From Owenia fusiformis (lineage: Eukaryota > Annelida > Polychaeta > Sabellida > Oweniidae), in NCBI GenBank assembly GCA_903813345.2, contig CAIIXF020000006.1, positions 1,364,001 to 1,428,000 on the forward strand: a stretch of DNA of 64,000 bases, read 5' to 3'. The position numbers and the translations under genes were made by a program. The notes under the pieces are model-generated. The model saw nothing but the letters and a program-made list of their open reading frames with translations. It was not told the DNA's origin and made no database searches. Positions 25,201 to 35,300 of this stretch are shown in pieces (the first letter of the stretch is position 1; every line of letters begins with the position of its first letter).

Positions 25201-28200
25201 TCCTATTAGATCCTGCACCACCTTGCTCATACCATGTGCATCCAAGCACATCTCAGTGTTCCACGCATTATTACAATGAGTCCATGGCATGAGTGAAGTG
25301 AATGAACCAAAGAGGTAGTAGAGTGATAGCGCAATGATCACATTATAGTAGATGCAAACAAATGCATTGATAACACAGTAACTGATGCCAACTCCTGGAA
25401 ATAAACAAACAGGTGGATTTGTAGTTTACAATTTCTCTTTAATAATGTCAGTTATGATGTGATGATACTGTGTGAGAAAATTGATTATGGATACTGATTG
25501 TGAAAGCTAGAAATGTTTGAAGATAAAGAGTTTGATTTAAAACATGATTTGCAATTGACCACTAATGCCATGAATTTTTGAACAAGTTCTGCAACGCTGT
25601 GTACCCTTTGAGTTTGTTTTTACAAAACAGTACTCGATAATTTACATGTAAAAGGGAAGGTACTGTATAGCTCTTTATTTTACATTCCCCATGTATGTGT
25701 CACATGGTATTCCATCTTAATTTTGTATGTAATTTTTGATTCAAAGTGCAGTCAGTTAGGTACTCACCTTTGAACAGAGGGCATACTTTCTTATATATAG
25801 TAAGAGAACCAACTCCAAAGTATTGCCCAAAGCTATACTCCATGAACAATAGCGGGAATCCAATGACAACCATCATCAGCATATAAGGCAGTAGGAAGGC
25901 TCCTGAAAGACCATAATATCATGGGAGACGGTCAATTTGAAGGATTTAAGGAAGGTGTGAATGTGCATCATATTCGTAATGAATGTCAGAGCAAGGTTGT
26001 AAATAAGGGAGAAGCTCTAAGAGAAGCAAACTTTTGGAAAGGGGTATGCATCATTGGCATTTCAGAACTTCTAGTCATCATTGAAACAAGTGGTTCAATA
26101 TTCAGGACTTGTGGTATTTACATCATATTCTGGGTCAGAACAACGAGCTGTTTGGAAACTACTATGATAAACCCGCAATCAATTTTCTCAATAACATAAA
26201 AGCTGAATGTTTATGTAAAAAATGTGTCAATGATAAAACATTAGAGGCACAATGCATCATTAGATAACAAAATTCAAACAATAACACAACACTTCCTGAA
26301 AGCTCTCATATAAGGTGACTTAGTTTGAACCAGGGCCCTGGAATAATCAACAGGCACCTGTCTTAGTCACATAGTGGATTCTGAGTCTCTCTCTGAAGAC
26401 AATAATATTCTGTTGATATCAGACCATGTGACATCAAATACTATCCCCAAGCAACAAAGAAAAAACAAACAAGTCCTGATGAAACATCCTGCTTTTATGA
26501 TGCAAAGAGCAACGGATATTACATAATCCTGAGTAATGACTTTTTCGCCTGTGGTCTGGGAAAGTGCTATCAGTAATATGCACTTTAATTAAATCTAATT
26601 TCCGCATCAAACACATAATGGTTGGTCAAAGTGGGTCAGTGGCAGATGGCAGGTTACTTAACTTCTGAATCCAATTCTCTGACTACAACACATGATTTTA
26701 GATTGTGATTTTCCTTGGTGTATTCTAATAAATATACATTTTAGAGGACAGATCTGAAGTCAAACTCTTTCAAAGGGTATGATCCTTCAACTTTGAGCTT
26801 TCATGAAAAGCTAGCAGGAAAAAAGACCTTGGGAAATTAGGGAGTGATGTTATCTTGATATGAGGGAAGTCCATGTTATATTTACAACTGCATATTATTT
26901 CCTCATAGATGATACTATTTGATAGAGGAATGATATGAATCTAATGATCACTTAATCAACAATTGTATTAATTAATGTTTGTTGTGACGTAACAGTTACA
27001 AACACGCAAAATTTCAAAAAGATTTGTGCAATAATTATTTATGATATTAAATTTCTTGAGATATCTTTACCTATAAATCAAGGTAGGTAGGGTCAGATCA
27101 TTACTACCTTGACCATTAATTCTGTTTAAGTATCCACACTATAATAGGAATTTGAATAATGTACATCTCCTCATAAAAGTATCCAACAGACCATAGAATT
27201 TGACATTTGAAGAACGCTTAAATGTCTTGTTGAAGACAAGATACAATATTATGAGAGTGTTCATTTTGACAGCCTAATGTTACTGAAGACAACCTTCCAA
27301 ATTCAAATTCCTATACATGCATTGTTGGCAAAGATTATGAATCAATCAGACAGCTTGACAACTTTAATTATTTAATCTAGTAAGAATGCCAGGGTGCATA
27401 TAAAGACGATTTCGAGGCACAGAGGCTGACCATAACACCTAAAACGATATTTGCCTTTGCTTTTAAATATATTATAAAAAGGATGTTTAAATCATATTCA
27501 AATTTCAGGCTCAGTCTATATTTAAAAATTCCGGTGAATACCCTGATAACAGGATATTTATAGTAGCAGTAAACGTGAAGTTGCTACTGCACTTAAGAGG
27601 AAATTTTAAAAATATTGTTCAAGAGATCACGACCACCAAAATGAAGATGCTCAAGTGGAGGAAAACCTTATCTTCTAATAAGATAGCAGAGACCCTGAAT
27701 CACAATTGGATAATAACACTGCCCTCTGACTATTAAAGATGATTTCAAACCTGATCATAACAATCACAAATGGTCCTTCCATGGCTTTGATATATTATGT
27801 CTGAAATGAATGTTCTGTACTTATAGGCAGAAAATTCAGCATCTAATTTTCAGACTACATTTCTGATTATAAATATTAAGTGCTACTTCAAAAAATTGTG
27901 TCTGATGAACTCTTAAGAGTGTCAAAACAAAGACAAACACTTGCAGAGGGTAAAGACAAGAGGGTTTACCCAAGAGCCAAATAATTCACAAATTTAATAG
28001 AATAAATACAAACATTAAAACAGAATAAATGCTCCCCTCTAGAGGTTCACATCCTCACAAGCTTTTAACCTAGACTGATAATTACTGACAGTTGAACTCT
28101 ATTTTATTTCTTTCTTGGAAAAAGATATTTTCCCAAGGTGAGACTGCCAACACAAGGGTTAAGTTGTGAATAGTGTATAGATATCAAAGTGGCTTAGTTA

Positions 28201-31200
28201 CAAGCGCGAGGTGAGGTATTTTTAGCTGCAACATCTTCTAACATGAAGACGGGGAGAGACAAGATATTTTGGTATCTCTTTCCTGAGATCAAAGGGTGCA
28301 CTAAACTTAAGCAGGCTGGAGGTAAACTATTTAGCTATCACATGTGGCCTGCCAGAGTTGTATACTAACAGAATCTAAGTCTAATATCAATTATCTGTTA
28401 TGATTCCAGTCTCTTCACATGCATAAAAAACATTCTTAGTTAGTCCTGCATACATGTTCAAGTGTCGCCTAAAATACTCCTCAGAAATGGGCTGCTTTCT
28501 CAGCTCTGTTGCAGGACTATAACAGGGAACGTGTAGGGGGAGGCCAGGGAGAGTGGCCCAGTTGGTGCACGACTAACAGACTAACTTCCAGTTTTCATTG
28601 ACATACTAGTAGATACTTGAGTTTTGTATAGTTTTTATTGGGAGTTTTACAGACTTAAATGACGTCAAGCATACTTTCCTTAAAGGCTCCAGTTTTCAAT
28701 ACATAGGCTTGAATTTGATTAATAATAATGTCTTGATATTTAAGTAGACATCAAAACAGCATTGTTTTAAAAAATTCACGTTGCTGACCTTTTAAAGCCC
28801 TGTTTACACTGACCGGTCTTTTTTAATCCCCTGTGTATTTCCAATGGGAGAAAAGACCGATGGTCTTTTGCCGGTCTTGACAGGATTTTTAAGTCGGACT
28901 TCACAGGACTTTTGCCAGTCTTGATCAGTCTTTTTAAAAAATCTGATGGAATGCTGTTGAGTCCGGTGAAGTCTGATGGAGACTGCTACAAAAAGACCAC
29001 CTTTTTTGTGGAATGAGCAGTTTCATTCTTTAACCCGTCTTGATTGGTCTTTTTTGTTAAAATCTGGTCACATGATACTTCCATGGTAACCGAAGCCTTC
29101 ATACATGACGTTACACGTCATGTATTTCCGGGATTTCATAGGACTTGACAGGACTCAACCGGTCTCTAACGGTCTCGACAGGACTCCAAAGGTCTCAGGA
29201 GGACACATTGGGCTATCGTGAAAATATACTTTCGGTCACCAGTCTCTAGAGAACTTAAAAAGTCCAGTGAAAGAGACCTGTCAGTGTAAACGGGGCTAAG
29301 GGACAGACTCTGGTGATCAAAGCCATTAAAATCTAATTAAGGGTCACATTATAGAAAACCCAAATGATTACGAAGATCCTTGTCACCATCCCCTCAATGG
29401 GAGAAGTGGGGGAACATCACAGTTGCTTATTCTGGCCGGATAAAACAAAAATGCCTTGCTGTTGCATATATCTTACAATATGATTGCAGTCCCTTGTAAA
29501 TGAGCCTTTCCTTGGCTCACTGCCAACATACAGCAGACATACACATTGCTAATATTGATTTTCATTCCAGCATCTTTTCCCTGTCAATTGAACATATAAA
29601 ATCCTCTCTAATCATCACAATCGATGAATCAGAACTTACATGTGGTGTCATTTTGTAATGAATGAGTCCAGTACTGAGTATGATTTTTTATGATTTCCAC
29701 ATTATATCAAAATTTGTTGTACCAAAAGGCAGTCATAAAAGCGCAGAGAAACTGAAATAATGGATATCAACTTAATTGACGTCATGGTTAAATCAATACA
29801 TTTTTTAGAAAAATTCACTGAACAATTTGGCATCGGGATAATTTATAAATATAGAGTAATAGTATGAACCTGTTGCCTGCCTAAAATAAATGTTGCCCTT
29901 TAATCATGTGTGGTGCATACTATTATTACTAAAATATACCTTTCTTATCAATTTGTGCCAAAAAGGAAGTTGTTCTCTTATTTTTAGGGGTGGTCTATAC
30001 ATATTAACATGGTTTCAATAGGTTGATAAGAGGGCAATATGAGGAGTTGAACATCCAATACATACATGTATTAAGGGATGTGGGCTCACTTGAACATCAA
30101 CAAGAGTGAAACACATGTACCTATATACACTTACAGTTGTCTCAATATGAAAAACACTCAAACATGGGAGAGCACATCCTGCCAAAACAATTTGAAGGGA
30201 TCACTTCAACTGACCACCTTGTCTGCCTTGTAGACTCTAATTTCACCAATCAAAACATCAAGTTGATGTAATGTCTAGATGTTAAACATCCTAATTTCAG
30301 TCAATCACTATGATCATTACTAGAACAGGATGTATTTGTTTAAGGAGGCTATAATAATATATTTTGTACAGGATAATAACACTGATTATCGCCCTGTGAA
30401 ATTACATGTAAGTTGTGTGATACTACTTTAAAAGTATGAATCATCTCATGAATTTGAGTGAGTGTTAAAACATTCTCAACACACATGATGTTCATGTGAC
30501 TGTTGGTTCTGGCAATGGCTCTTATAATTCCCCTTATAAATATCAGTTTGTGGTGGTCCTAGGAGGTGGTCTTTAGAGGATGTATGATATTTCAGATTAA
30601 AACTGCCGAATGCAACATTCGACTTGTCCACAATGCCAGAGACAATGACAGAGCAATTTCCATCTGAGTACAAATAGGGCATACATGACATACTTGTTTC
30701 CAAATGAACCTCATATTAGTAAAATCTCTTTCAGTAGTCTTACACTTAGCCTCTGGAACTCCTTCCAGAGTTGGGGATATCTGAGAGGGGGGACAAGTGG
30801 CTAGAAAGACTACTCTGTCAGTAAAGAATAGTCACAGCTACTAAGAGAGGATCTGATAGATCAGAATAGAGAGCTTGATGAGTGGGGTGGGGGCAAGTGT
30901 GGGGGTCATGCCAAGGTCAGGTTATAGGAATGTAAAGACATTGAGCTGAGAAGATTCTCTCCAGGAGACAACCAGATATAATAGTTGATGTGGCTACAAA
31001 ATTGTGGCATGACATCAGCATGGCCTGACACCAGCAAACACACTTCAAGTTTCAAAGCTTTTACATTTAGGACAAAACCTTGTATTTTGAAGTCAAAGGG
31101 TCTGGTTATTTTTAATCAATTAAGTATTGAGAAGTAACTTTTAAAAATCAATCTTGAACCATCCTTTAATTGTTTGTTTCTCTCTATCCTAATATAAAAA

Positions 31201-32101
31201 GGTATACGTGAAGACCATCATGGAAAATAGTATCATGACTATTAAATCATTTCTATGTTAATGGAAACATTAAAAGTCAAGGTTGATATAATAAAATGAA
31301 TATTTTAGCAACAATAAAACAGTAACCCAAGTTTTATGTGTAAAACCACAGAACCTCATTATCATAACTGAAGGAGAGATGAAGTTACTTGAGTCATGGG
31401 CTTTCAATAGGGAATGCCCATGCTTGAGTTCTCCATCTTTCTGTCCCATCAAAACAGAATCCCATAAACTGAGGGACAAATACTTATGACAGTGGGGAAG
31501 GAATCATAATAGGAGTAGGAACATGCATACTTTACATGTTTTAAATCATTTTAGAGAATGCACATAAAAGTTGCACAATGCCAAGTCATGCTGAGTCATT
31601 GGAATGAAAATTTGTTGATGTCCTCAAATTCGGCGCATTCACCAAAATGGTAAACATAAAGACAATCTCTTTCTGCGCTTATGCACAATTTTGAAAAAGT
31701 CAATGAACTCATTCAGAGTATAATTATTTTTGCTTTTTGTTTGATTAAATCAATTCAATTAATTTCAATTTTAGTTTTCATTCATTGGTAGAAAAACTAA
31801 TTTACAAGATTAACTCACTCAAAGCTTGATCCTTTCCAATAATCTAGTTTATATTTGAGAATCTGAATTAAAATTTATTCTTACCTCCCCCATTTTTGTA
31901 ACAGAGATATGGAAACCTCCATACGTTTCCCAGGCCTACAGAGTACCCTATACAGGTCAGTAGAAATTCTGTCTGTGATGACCATTGTGCACGGCCTGCA
32001 GGTTCTTTTTCCTTTTTTTCTTTAACTGCTGGTTTTTCGCTACTTCCTATTCCACAGCGTTCTAATATTCCAAACTTCTTTAGAAATGTCGGAACTGGCA
32101 T
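6990..32101 (-). CDS. SLC6-family Na+-coupled transporter, glycine/neutral amino-acid transporter-like, whole coding span
   Basis: Fourteen coding exons join with matching GT-AG sites and phases into 697 residues with twelve predicted membrane segments, the SLC6 norm. Exons: 32101-31885, 25902-25768, 25394-25194, 24415-24238, 19771-19630, 18762-18628, 18323-18220 (or 17700-17597), 14126-14002, 13722-13610, one of 13236-13099/12589-12452/12387-12259, 8375-8276, 7956-7856, 7593-7423, 7223-6990. TM1 reads [15 protein letters not shown] (51-65). Gly56 replaces the Asp of monoamine carriers, which points to an amino-acid substrate. Also seen are the TM3 Tyr pair (CIYYN), a C158/C167 loop disulfide pair, an N-glycosylation-rich EL2, AWGG in TM6 as in glycine transporters, and DEFP at the inner gate. 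Arg37 matches the conserved N-terminal gate Arg. An in-frame TAA lies upstream of the ATG. Substrate is inferred only. Confidence 0.93.
7423..7593 (-). CDS. SLC6 coding exon 13 (TM11 end, TM12)
   Basis: 171 bp, residues 564-620. Contains [19 protein letters not shown] and a hydrophobic TM12 ending [15 protein letters not shown]. Phase 0 at both ends. Confidence 0.92.
7856..7956 (-). CDS. SLC6 coding exon 12 (TM11 start)
   Basis: 101 bp, residues 530-563: [20 protein letters not shown], then [13 protein letters not shown]. The G-P-WW-CW-SP pattern is typical of SLC6 TM11. Donor GTA|GTAAGT. Confidence 0.92.
8276..8375 (-). CDS. SLC6 coding exon 11 (TM10)
   Basis: 100 bp, residues 497-529: [16 protein letters not shown] and the [11 protein letters not shown] end. 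The GG-Y-L-D-Y pattern is the conserved start of TM10. Donor ATG|GTAAGC. Confidence 0.93.
8638..8682. repeat. GATCT-type short repeat and palindrome
   Basis: Four to five CTGAT/GATCT units in a row between two TGATCACAT motifs. Confidence 0.6.
8858..8935. repeat. Short tandem repeat (GTAGTCAACAAGGACT type)
   Basis: About four imperfect copies of a 17-24 bp unit with core GTAGTCAACAA. Confidence 0.65.
12259..12387 (-). CDS. SLC6 exon 10c, third alternative TM8-IL4-TM9 exon
   Basis: 129 bp, 43 codons, phase 0. Starts [16 protein letters not shown], shorter and more basic loop IFRKRR, ends GIPCVTQ. Acceptor CACTACAG, donor TCAG|GTATTC. It is three residues shorter in IL4 than 10a and 10b. Confidence 0.88.
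12452..12589 (-). CDS. SLC6 exon 10b, second alternative TM8-IL4-TM9 exon
   Basis: 138 bp, 46 codons, phase 0. Starts [16 protein letters not shown], loop VLNQTPLRR, ends GVTCVTQ. Acceptor GCTGTAG, donor ACAG|GTGAAT. Only 64 nt separate it from exon 10c. Confidence 0.88.
13099..13236 (-). CDS. SLC6 exon 10a, first of three alternative TM8-IL4-TM9 exons
   Basis: 138 bp, 46 codons, phase 0 at both ends. Starts [16 protein letters not shown] and ends GIFCTTQ. Acceptor AATTATAG, donor CCAG|GTGATT. The DEFP Asp, which forms the cytoplasmic gate in this fold, is kept; the loop after it (YLGRSAKHR) differs from the other copies. Confidence 0.88.
13610..13722 (-). CDS. SLC6 coding exon 9 (EL4, TM8)
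   Basis: 113 bp, residues 413-450: [13 protein letters not shown], then [19 protein letters not shown] and IGSQ at the splice. The Ser of GSQ matches the Na2-site Ser. The downstream junction is phase 0, so any one of the three following alternative exons joins cleanly. Confidence 0.92.
14002..14126 (-). CDS. SLC6 coding exon 8 (TM7)
   Basis: 125 bp, residues 371-412: [18 protein letters not shown], then [12 protein letters not shown] and the EL4 start. Ser384 aligns with the chloride-site Ser372 of SERT. Ser380 sits where most family members have Asn. Confidence 0.92.
15093..16185. mobile_element. Decayed mariner-like element with long terminal inverted repeats
   Basis: Ends are exact inverted copies: CGAGGGGTGATCCAAAAGTC at the left and its complement at the right, flanked by TA on both sides (the mariner target duplication). 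The inverted similarity continues, imperfectly, for about 190 bp to a shared CCACCCGGAACGGTATT (15269-15285 and its complement near 15994-16010). Inside is a broken transposase C-terminus. Confidence 0.85.
15602..15846 (+). pseudogene. Mariner transposase remnant (C-terminal part)
   Basis: One frame reads [17 protein letters not shown], matching the third-catalytic-Asp block (YSPDLAPCDF) of mariner transposases, though the conserved Pro is Leu. Further on, in another frame, comes KRYE, a stop, [11 protein letters not shown] and a stop at 15844-15846, the usual mariner C-terminus. A frameshift and an internal TAA therefore break it. The catalytic N-terminal part is not recognisable. Confidence 0.8.
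16236..16408. repeat. About 35-bp tandem repeat, five copies
   Basis: Repeated CAAACATCAAATGGTCTAGG followed by CCTTATTCATT; copies differ at several positions. Confidence 0.8.
17597..17700 (-). CDS. SLC6 exon 7b, second alternative TM6-IL3 exon
   Basis: 104 bp with intact acceptor (CTGTTAG) and donor (TCAG|GTAACC). The first 29 codons give the same residues as exon 7a despite many synonymous differences; the protein changes only in IL3, where Asp366 becomes His and Tyr370 becomes Phe. Since 104 is not a multiple of three, including both copies would shift the frame, so use must be either/or. The silent divergence argues for an old, selected duplicate rather than a recent assembly artefact. 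Confidence 0.88.
18220..18323 (-). CDS. SLC6 exon 7a, first of two alternative TM6-IL3 exons
   Basis: 104 bp, residues 337-370 plus two bases: [19 protein letters not shown], then [10 protein letters not shown]. It enters in phase 0 and leaves with two bases over, completing Arg371 with the next exon. Acceptor ATTTTAG, donor ACAG|GTAACC. A second copy with the same length and phase lies 519 bp downstream. Confidence 0.92.
18628..18762 (-). CDS. SLC6 coding exon 6 (TM5, EL3)
   Basis: 135 bp, residues 292-336: [20 protein letters not shown], then the EL3 motif [10 protein letters not shown] and [15 protein letters not shown], all typical of SLC6. Phase 0 on both sides. Confidence 0.93.
18763..19629 (-). 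other. SLC6 intron between TM4 and TM5 exons
   Basis: Nothing recognisable seen apart from AT-rich sequence. Confidence 0.5.
19630..19771 (-). CDS. SLC6 coding exon 5 (TM4)
   Basis: 142 bp, residues 244-291. One further sequon (N251-E-T), then [19 protein letters not shown] and KGIKSSGK, the conserved TM4 and its cytoplasmic end. Acceptor CTTTCAG, donor AAAG|GTATGT. Confidence 0.92.
19954..20443 (-). mobile_element. Helitron-like non-autonomous element, copy 1
   Basis: Read on the minus strand it starts A|TCCTATCGAACGAAG (20443 downward) and ends with the stem-loop CGC-TTTG-GCG, ten bases, then CTAG|T (ending at 19954). The 12-mer near the start recurs in inverted orientation at 19984-19995, just before the stem-loop. 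About 490 bp, no coding capacity. The body includes AAAATGGC and CCAAATATGAACAAAATCG segments shared with copy 2. Confidence 0.72.
23502..24220 (-). mobile_element. Helitron-like non-autonomous element, copy 2
   Basis: 719 bp. Minus-strand start A|TCCCATCGAACGAAG; end with stem-loop CGC-TTTG-GCG, eleven bases, CTGG|T. The inverted 12-mer is at 23533-23544. It contains an internal duplication of a segment with CCAAATATGAACAAAATCG and, near its minus-strand 5' end, an ACGG/ACGT microsatellite (24130-24182) that creates the spurious RTDG-rich open frames. Confidence 0.75.
24130..24182. repeat. ACGG/ACGT microsatellite inside Helitron-like copy 2
   Basis: Tetranucleotide run of CGTA and CGGA units; the equivalent place in copy 3 has a CGGA run (39521-39563). 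Confidence 0.85.
24238..24415 (-). CDS. SLC6 coding exon 4 (glycosylated EL2)
   Basis: 178 bp, residues 185-243 plus two bases. Thr/Ser/Asn-rich extracellular loop with N-X-S/T sequons at N185, N188, N212, N218 and N223, and N184 at the preceding junction. It ends EEYW, the conserved lead into TM4. A Helitron-like element ends 18 bp beyond its donor. Confidence 0.9.
24616..25066. mobile_element. MITE with TTAA target duplications (piggyBac-type)
   Basis: 451 bp with inverted ends GGATGCAGTACC...GGTACTGCATCC (17-18 bp with one mismatch), flanked by TTAA at 24612-24615 and 25067-25070. TTAA duplication is the hallmark of piggyBac transposition. It lies in the intron between SLC6 exons 3 and 4 and has no transposase. 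Confidence 0.78.
25194..25394 (-). CDS. SLC6 coding exon 3 (TM3, start of EL2)
   Basis: 201 bp, residues 118-184. TM3 contains CIYYNVII, with the Tyr aligned to the substrate-site Tyr176 of SERT. C158 and C167 have the nine-residue spacing of the EL2 disulfide of animal SLC6 proteins. Acceptor TTTCCAG, donor ATA|GTAAGT. Confidence 0.92.
25768..25902 (-). CDS. SLC6 coding exon 2 (TM2)
   Basis: 135 bp encoding residues 73-117 plus one base: [19 protein letters not shown] then [14 protein letters not shown]. The Gln-Tyr of GQY matches the TM2 Tyr that coordinates chloride in SLC6 carriers. Acceptor CTTTCAG, donor AAAG|GTGAGT. Confidence 0.93.
25903..31884 (-). other. First coding intron of the SLC6 gene
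   Basis: 6 kb, AT-rich. Contains the inverted-repeat element at 28796-29297; otherwise no exon or repeat could be supported. Confidence 0.55.
28796..29297. mobile_element. MITE-like element with GTTTACACTG inverted ends
   Basis: Left end AGCCCTGTTTACACTGACC and right end complement of AGCCCCGTTTACACTGACA. The interior is dominated by direct and inverted copies of GGTCTTTT, AGGACTT and CCGGTCT. I could not define a clear target duplication. Confidence 0.65.
31885..32101 (-). CDS. SLC6 coding exon 1 (N-terminus, TM1)
   Basis: Residues 1-72 plus one base. Lysine- and glutamate-rich cytoplasmic N-terminus (KEKKEKEP), then R37/W40 and TM1 with [10 protein letters not shown]. The donor is GAG|GTAAGA and splits the third Gly of NGGG. 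The ATG has A at -3 and an in-frame TAA ten codons upstream. Confidence 0.93.
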
Positions 32102-32308
32102 TATAAGTATGCAGTTTTCAGTATCACTTTGTAGTTATATAATAGGTCTGAATAGAAGTTTTCTAAATCTACACGCAGGGGAATTTTACAAAATCACTTG
32201 ATGAGTCCAACTGAGTAACAATCGGGTCTTAATGTCTCAAAGTTGTTCTCTATTTGATGAAGACGTAATTTTAATTGCATGGATACTAGCGTCCCTCTAG
32301 GAAGACAT
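32102..32308 (-). other. 5' UTR part of the first coding SLC6 exon
   Basis: The exon appears to extend from the ATG at 32101 back to a good acceptor (TTGTACTTTCAG) ending at 32309 on the minus strand. The UTR has stop codons in all frames. It implies at least one upstream non-coding exon. Confidence 0.55.
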
Positions 32309-35300
32309 CTGAAAGTACAAGTAAAACAAAATATAAGTTCAGTTATTGTAAATATATATCTAATGTGTCATGCTTTGACAATTTTGTTAAAAAAAGAAAT
32401 ATAATCATAATTATGCAAAAAAATTATTCAAATGTAAGTAAATGTTGCCTACACATTCATGTTGCACTATGCTCCTTCCTTTATATTATTATATCCTTCT
32501 ATTATATTTATCCTTTTCCAGTTATAGTAAGAAATAGAAATAGCCTAATAGAGAATCAAAAACATCCATTCTCGGACATTTCAAAAAATATATGCATTTG
32601 GTTTTAATCAGTTCATTTTCAAAGGCATTCAAAGTTGTATATTAATAAAATTGTTGATTTTCCAAAAGAATGTTTTCTTTTAAAGTGTATCATTAAGTTT
32701 TAGACCAAGCTCTCTTTGTTTTGTTTCTTTGATTGCAACAATCTTTGATATGCTTTGCTTCTACTTTGTAACAATAATATATCCATGTCAAAAGCATTTG
32801 TTGAATGCCCCTAACTAATGCTAAATATACACTCAATGACGTAAATCCTCTTTACAGGCTCAACTTGTATTTTGGAATCATAAGTGTAGCCTAATCCCCA
32901 AAACAAACACAAAATATCCAATCTATTGAAATCATGTACATGTACCTTATATGTACAGCATATTAATCTAGCTATAAGATTTACAAAGAGACAAAGTGAT
33001 ATTGCAATATGTGTGAAAAGCTCATTTGCAAGGGTGGGCGGGTTCTTTAAGATACTATAATCAAGTGTTTCTGTGGAGTACTTTGGTAGAGAATATTAAT
33101 TCAAAGGATTTTATATTATACTCTGATTTACCATATTCAAGGACAAGCATACAAATAGTGAAACATTCTTAGGAAAGTATTCAGTCATGTGACAATCATT
33201 ATGACAAATGACAACTCATTCCAAGACATAACGTCATGAGTATCAGAAAAGTAGACCAGTCCCTTGTTATATGTACTTTAAGGAGGACAGTTCCTTTGAG
33301 CCAGTACAGTATGGATAATGCAGTCATTAATAAAAACGTACTTTGCTTTCCCTCTCATTGTAGAAAAATGCTATTTGGGTGATGAGGTTTTAGAATGTCC
33401 CCTGGATACAAATTATTTCACTTTTATGTCATCATGAAATTAACTTGCAGTCTCATCTAAATAATTTCTTTATATTTGTAATTTGAAGTCTATAAACACA
33501 CCTTTTCAACAAAACATTCTGAAAAACCACATATTGTCATCTCATCATTTTCAATTAATATCTTTATCTTATTTTTTTAATAAAAATAACTTTGTTGGTC
33601 GCTTGAACACATTCAAGGTACATTGAGAAATCAGTCCAATAAAGCAAAAAAAAACAAAACAAATACAAATAAGTCAAATTGGCTAAGTTGCTTTGCCAGC
33701 ACACAACCCCAACAATGTAAATTAAAACATTAAAATGCATTTGTTCTCTAAGAACATGATCACCAGTTTCAACAATATGTCAATAACAGTTTGTCCTACG
33801 AATGTTATAGACAATGTCAAAGTAACTTTGGGAATGAAAATGTCTTCAAAGCACGATGACATCTCATGTACATGAGTTTGACATTTAAAAGAGCAATACA
33901 ATGTCATTTTTACAATAAGTGTCAAAAACAAAGAATCTAGATTTGGTATCTTGAAAGTCAAATACAGGTCGGCCAAAAACTGTGTCACATGCAGCATAAA
34001 TTTAAAGACAGATATATTGAAGTAAAAAGTGGCCTACATGATGAAATGAGGTCAATAGATGAAACAGTCATTTTGGCAACATTGTTTGATGCATTATAAT
34101 AAAAAGAAACCCAAGCTCTATCCTTACTTTTTGCTCAGACAATGACTTAGAAATAAGAATTTAAGCTCCTCAAACAATGTGTTATGGGAAATTAAGGCGA
34201 CCAGTATATGTTAAGGTCACCTGAAAAGTAAAATGCCAATATTATTGTACACAGAAATTGTATTTAAAGGCTTCACAAAGCTGTAGGTCATCTAAATTAC
34301 GTCATTAAAGATCAAGGCCAAGGTCACTGCTCACTATTTATAAGTGAAGATACCTAACACTGTCAAATACTCCATAATAAAAATCCTTCATGATTTGTCC
34401 AAAAAGTATAGACTGCCTTGTAAAATTATATCTTGAACCATGATTAGCATGAATACAGATTATCATAAGATCCTCTACCAACTGATGATGACCATAGCTC
34501 TACTAAAACGAAATGAACAATCAAAACCTTATCATCGGCCTTGTCACAGAGATAAATGCAAAGACAACGTCATTGCCCTTCGGCTCTGTTGATTGACATT
34601 TATAGCGGAAACATAAACGACTCAGCCCTCTTTGAAGTACTTAAGCCGAACAAACATTAGTACGAGGGCAAATAAATGTAAAGGTGAATGAAACTGATCA
34701 GAATCAGTTTGATAAGAGAAAGCCACAATTTGGTGAATCTGGTGCTAAAACAATACTTTGGACAGTAATGAGCTGCTACTGTCCATTTATTGTTAGCACA
34801 AATCATCTATTTTCCAATTAATTCAAATTATTTCAAGATAATGTATTTATTGTGCTGTTCTGTAAGACCTCTTGATAGTAGCCACACCATTATCATGTTG
34901 CCTAATGTTAGAACATAAGGAAGCCATTTTTCTATATGCCTAAGCAAGAAGTCATCTTCATAGTGTTGCGAGCAAATGAGGACATTATTTTTTAAGATAT
35001 GTAGAGATATATACTGAATCTTTATCTTTATAATTGGCTATATTTGTGCAGTACTTGTATTGAACTGTAGAATCCTGATGCAGTGCAGCATATTTCTATT
35101 ACAGTCTCTATATGTATTTATAGCTGGGCCAGTGTCTTATATCAACAGACAAGATGGTCAATGTTAATCAACTGCTTTGCTGAACTCAATCAGTATCAAC
35201 TTCTGCATTAATAAAGGGCTTAACCTCATGGATAAAGTTTGCATAATAATACTCTCCTATGAACCATCTGATTCTATCAATCTGTTGATGAAAACATTAG

